Below, one piece after another: positions 6,277-8,364 of a stretch of 8,364 nucleotides of DNA. Location: contig USDH01000053.1 of the NCBI GenBank assembly GCA_900553415.1, positions 1 to 8,364 of the forward strand, in the 5' to 3' direction. This DNA is from an uncultured Collinsella sp. (GTDB lineage: Bacteria > Actinomycetota > Coriobacteriia > Coriobacteriales > Coriobacteriaceae). The notes below the pieces were generated by a model. The model made no database searches, was not told where the DNA came from, and worked only from the letters and a program-made list of their open reading frames with translations. Position numbers and translations under genes: made by a program. The first letter of the stretch is position 1. Every line of letters starts with the position of its first letter.

Positions 6277-7343
6277 TGTGGGAAGCCGATGACTCTCAGG
6301 ACCTGTGGGCGACGCCCGGCAACTCGCCGGCGGCATCCATGGCGCACGGCGAGCGCATGGTGGGCTCGGAGCTGACGGCCGAGGACCTCGATGTCGACCG
6401 CACTTTGCGCCCCCAGCGCCTGGACGATTACTGTGGCCAGGAGCACATCAAGCAGAGCCTGCGCGTGTTGATCGAAGCGGCGCAGAGCCGTGGCGAGACG
6501 CTCGACCACGTGATTTTCTCGGGTCCTCCGGGCCTGGGCAAGACCACGCTGGCCACCGTTATCGCCAACGAGCTGGGCGCTCAGATCAAGACGACGAGTG
6601 GTCCGGCCATCGCGCGCACCGGCGACCTGGCGGCTATCCTTACCAACCTGCAGCCGGGTGACGTGCTGTTTATCGACGAGATCCACCGTCTCAACCGTTC
6701 GGTCGAGGAGGTCCTGTACCCCGCGATGGAGGACTTTGCCCTCGATATCGTGATTGGCAAGGGTCCGGCGGCGCGCTCGATTCGCCTGGATATTCCCAAG
6801 TTTACGCTGGTGGCGGCAACGACCCGCTCAGGCATGTTGACAGGCCCGTTGCGCGACCGCTTTGGCATTTCATATCGCCTGGATTACTACACGGTCGAGG
6901 AGCTCGCGCAGATTGTGACGCGCTCGGCGACTATCCTGGGCGTGACGATCGACCATCCCAGTGCGCTCGAGATCGGCTCGCGTTCGCGCGGCACGCCACG
7001 TCTTGCCAACCGCCTGCTCAAGCGCGTGCGCGATTACGCGCAGGTGCGCGGCAACGGTCCCATTGAGCTTGATATTTGCCGTCAGGCGCTCGAGTTCTTC
7101 GAGATCGATGAGCTCGGTCTGGACTGGATGGATATTCGCATCTTGGAGACACTCGCCAAGACGTTCTCCGGTCGTGCCGTGGGACTTACGACTCTTGCCA
7201 GCGCGGTGGGCGAGGACCCGGGAACGCTCGAGGATGTCTATGAGCCCTATTTGCTGCAGTGCGGCTTGATGATTCGCACGCCCCAGGGCCGCCAGGCAAC
7301 GCTTCGCACCTTTGAGCACCTGGGGATTGAACCTACCGTTTAG
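6276..7343 (+). CDS. ruvB: Holliday junction branch migration helicase RuvB
   Basis: The AAA+ motor that, as hexamers bound to RuvA, pumps DNA through the Holliday junction. It has 355 residues. Walker A is GPPGLGKTT (83-91), Walker B is FIDEIH (132-137), sensor 1 lies in ATTRSG (181-186), the arginine-finger region is GPLRDRFG (190-197), and sensor 2 is the Arg of RGTPR (R242). A winged-helix domain closes the protein (GRAVGLTTLASAVGED through CGLMIRTPQGR). ATG 6276 was chosen because it overlaps the intact-frame ruvA stop as TGATG, copying the ruvC-ruvA junction; GTG 6273 is also possible. About 25 extra residues, acidic and Pro/Ala/Ser-containing, precede the usual N-terminus, and M22 (base 6339) is an alternative start but lacks a ribosome site. 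If ruvA translation really stops at 6140, coupling to ruvB would be weakened. Confidence 0.97.
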   Translation: MWEADDSQDLWATPGNSPAASMAHGERMVGSELTAEDLDVDRTLRPQRLDDYCGQEHIKQSLRVLIEAAQSRGETLDHVIFSGPPGLGKTTLATVIANELGAQIKTTSGPAIARTGDLAAILTNLQPGDVLFIDEIHRLNRSVEEVLYPAMEDFALDIVIGKGPAARSIRLDIPKFTLVAATTRSGMLTGPLRDRFGISYRLDYYTVEELAQIVTRSATILGVTIDHPSALEIGSRSRGTPRLANRLLKRVRDYAQVRGNGPIELDICRQALEFFEIDELGLDWMDIRILETLAKTFSGRAVGLTTLASAVGEDPGTLEDVYEPYLLQCGLMIRTPQGRQATLRTFEHLGIEPTV

Positions 7344-7420
7344 GGCGCTTTGTTTTGGCTAGTCTGTAGGCTATCGCTGAGCATTGGATAAACATATCGC
7401 CATTCATCGGTTACGGGTGT

Positions 7421-7447
7421 TTTACTATTGCGCGCCCGTGCTATGCT
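7421..7447 (+). promoter_or_regulatory. Likely fhs promoter (extended -10)
   Basis: TG (7439-7440), one base, then TATGCT (7442-7447) form an extended -10 element. TTTACT at 7421-7426 is a possible -35 with a short 15-base spacer. The leader would be about 35 bases, too short for a riboswitch. The rest of 7344-7420 shows no gene and no clear terminator. Confidence 0.55.
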
Positions 7448-7474
7448 GAATTGGTCTTTTTCTCATTCGGTAAC

Positions 7475-7481
7475 GAAAGGA
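7475..7481 (+). promoter_or_regulatory. Ribosome binding site of fhs
   Basis: GAAAGGA ends six bases before the ATG at 7488 and supports that start. Confidence 0.8.
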
Positions 7482-7487
7482 CCGCCC

Positions 7488-8364
7488 ATGCCTACTGACA
7501 TCGAAATCGCACGTTCCGTCACGCCGCTGCCCATTACCGAGGTGGCTAAGAACGCCGGCGTCGACGTAAAGCACCTGATTCCGTACGGCTTCGACAAGGC
7601 TAAGGTCGACTATTCACTGCTCAACGAGCCGACTGATCACCAGGCCAAGCTCGTCCTCGTGACCGCTATCAACCCAACGCCTGCGGGCGAGGGCAAGACC
7701 ACCACGACCATCGGTCTGGCCGATGGCCTGCGTCGCCGCGGCGTCAAGAGCGCCGTGGCCCTGCGCGAGCCTTCGCTCGGCCCTGTCTTTGGCGTTAAGG
7801 GCGGTGCTGCCGGTGGCGGCTGGGCTCAGGTGATCCCCATGGAGGATATCAACCTGCACTTTACCGGCGACTTTCATGCTATTGGTGCTGCCAACAACCT
7901 GCTGGCCGCCATGCTTGATAACCACATCCAGCAGGGCAATCAGCTCGGTATTGACGTTAAGCGCATCACTTGGAAGCGCGTCGTCGATATGAACGACCGT
8001 CAGCTGCGCCACGTTATCGACGGCATTGGCGGTAAGGCCCAGGGCGTGCCGCGCGAGGACGGCTTCGATATCACCGTCGCCTCCGAGGTCATGGCAATCC
8101 TGTGCCTGTCTACGAGCATCAGCGACCTCAAGGAACGCTTGGGTGAGATCGTCGTCGGCTACAGCTTTGCCGGCGAGCCCGTCCGTGCCCGCGACCTTAA
8201 GGCCCAGGGTGCCATGGCCGCGTTGCTTAAGGACGCGCTCAAGCCCAACCTGGTGCAAACGCTCGAGGGCACGCCCGCGTTTGTCCACGGCGGTCCCTTC
8301 GCCAACATTGCCCACGGCTGCAACTCCATCCAGGCCACTGAGACCGCGATGCGCCTGAGCGACT
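7488..8364 (+). CDS. fhs: Formate-tetrahydrofolate ligase, N-terminal 292 residues (3' partial)
   Basis: The enzyme makes 10-formyltetrahydrofolate from formate, tetrahydrofolate and ATP in the cytosol. It feeds one-carbon units to purine synthesis, or to the methyl branch of the acetyl-CoA pathway where that exists. From ATG 7488 the protein starts MPTDIEIA. It shows the nucleotide-binding loop TPAGEGKTTTT (64-74), REPSLGPVFGVKGGAAGGG, then FTGDFHAIGAANN and the DMNDRQLR segment, all typical of the family. The frame runs to the right edge without a stop; the family is usually about 556 residues, so roughly half is missing. It is set apart from ruvB by a 144-base gap with its own likely promoter. 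No other folate or acetogenesis gene is visible here, so the pathway role cannot be narrowed. Confidence 0.97.
   Translation, partial: MPTDIEIARSVTPLPITEVAKNAGVDVKHLIPYGFDKAKVDYSLLNEPTDHQAKLVLVTAINPTPAGEGKTTTTIGLADGLRRRGVKSAVALREPSLGPVFGVKGGAAGGGWAQVIPMEDINLHFTGDFHAIGAANNLLAAMLDNHIQQGNQLGIDVKRITWKRVVDMNDRQLRHVIDGIGGKAQGVPREDGFDITVASEVMAILCLSTSISDLKERLGEIVVGYSFAGEPVRARDLKAQGAMAALLKDALKPNLVQTLEGTPAFVHGGPFANIAHGCNSIQATETAMRLSD

Noticed and set aside
5038..6336. Minus-strand open frame of 432 codons over ruvC and ruvA
   Set aside because: It is antisense to ruvC and ruvA and its Arg/Pro/Ser-rich translation is typical of a shadow frame.
7344..7487. Folate riboswitch or terminator between ruvB and fhs
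   Set aside because: The leader from the likely promoter is only about 35 bases, no riboswitch core was recognisable, and GGCTA at 7358 and 7369 is a direct repeat, not a hairpin.

Overview
The window (8,364 bases, high GC) looks like chromosomal DNA of a high-GC Gram-positive anaerobe. The best guess is an actinobacterium of the Coriobacteriia, Collinsella-like. This is inferred from base composition, a superoxide reductase plus formate-tetrahydrofolate ligase gene set, a Gram-positive type LexA box and the protein flavour; no search was run. All genes are on the + strand.

Layout: (1) 1-2403, the C-terminal 800 residues of a bacterial SNF2-family helicase, open at the left edge. (2) 2554-2916, a small superoxide reductase whose mononuclear iron site is intact but whose N-terminal rubredoxin-like metal site has lost its cysteines. 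A strong hairpin-plus-T terminator follows at 2962-2994. (3) 3034-5019, a full-length homologue of glutamine-dependent NAD+ synthetase in which the glutaminase triad, the PP-loop and further synthetase motifs all appear lost. It looks like a pseudoenzyme and carries a helical, Gly/Pro/Gln-rich C-terminal tail. (4) 5137-7343, the Holliday-junction operon ruvC-ruvA-ruvB. Its genes are joined by one-base TGATG stop/start overlaps, and it is preceded by an extended -10 promoter with a LexA (SOS) box on the start point. ruvA carries an apparent frameshift that fits a two-base deletion near 6039. (5) 7488-8364, the first 292 codons of fhs, cut by the right edge, with its own likely promoter.

How the genes work together: RuvA and RuvB form the branch-migration motor and RuvC is the resolvase. 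The LexA box indicates DNA-damage induction of the operon. If the ruvA lesion is real, the RuvB-contacting domain of RuvA is lost and junction processing should be impaired. If it is a sequencing or assembly error, the operon is ordinary. The helicase, superoxide reductase and Fhs are separate units with no evident functional link.

The strongest candidate for something undescribed is the NAD-synthetase-like protein. It keeps the two-domain architecture over about 660 residues with an open frame while losing its catalytic signatures, which suggests a retained non-catalytic role. No mobile element, CRISPR array, tRNA or rRNA was seen.
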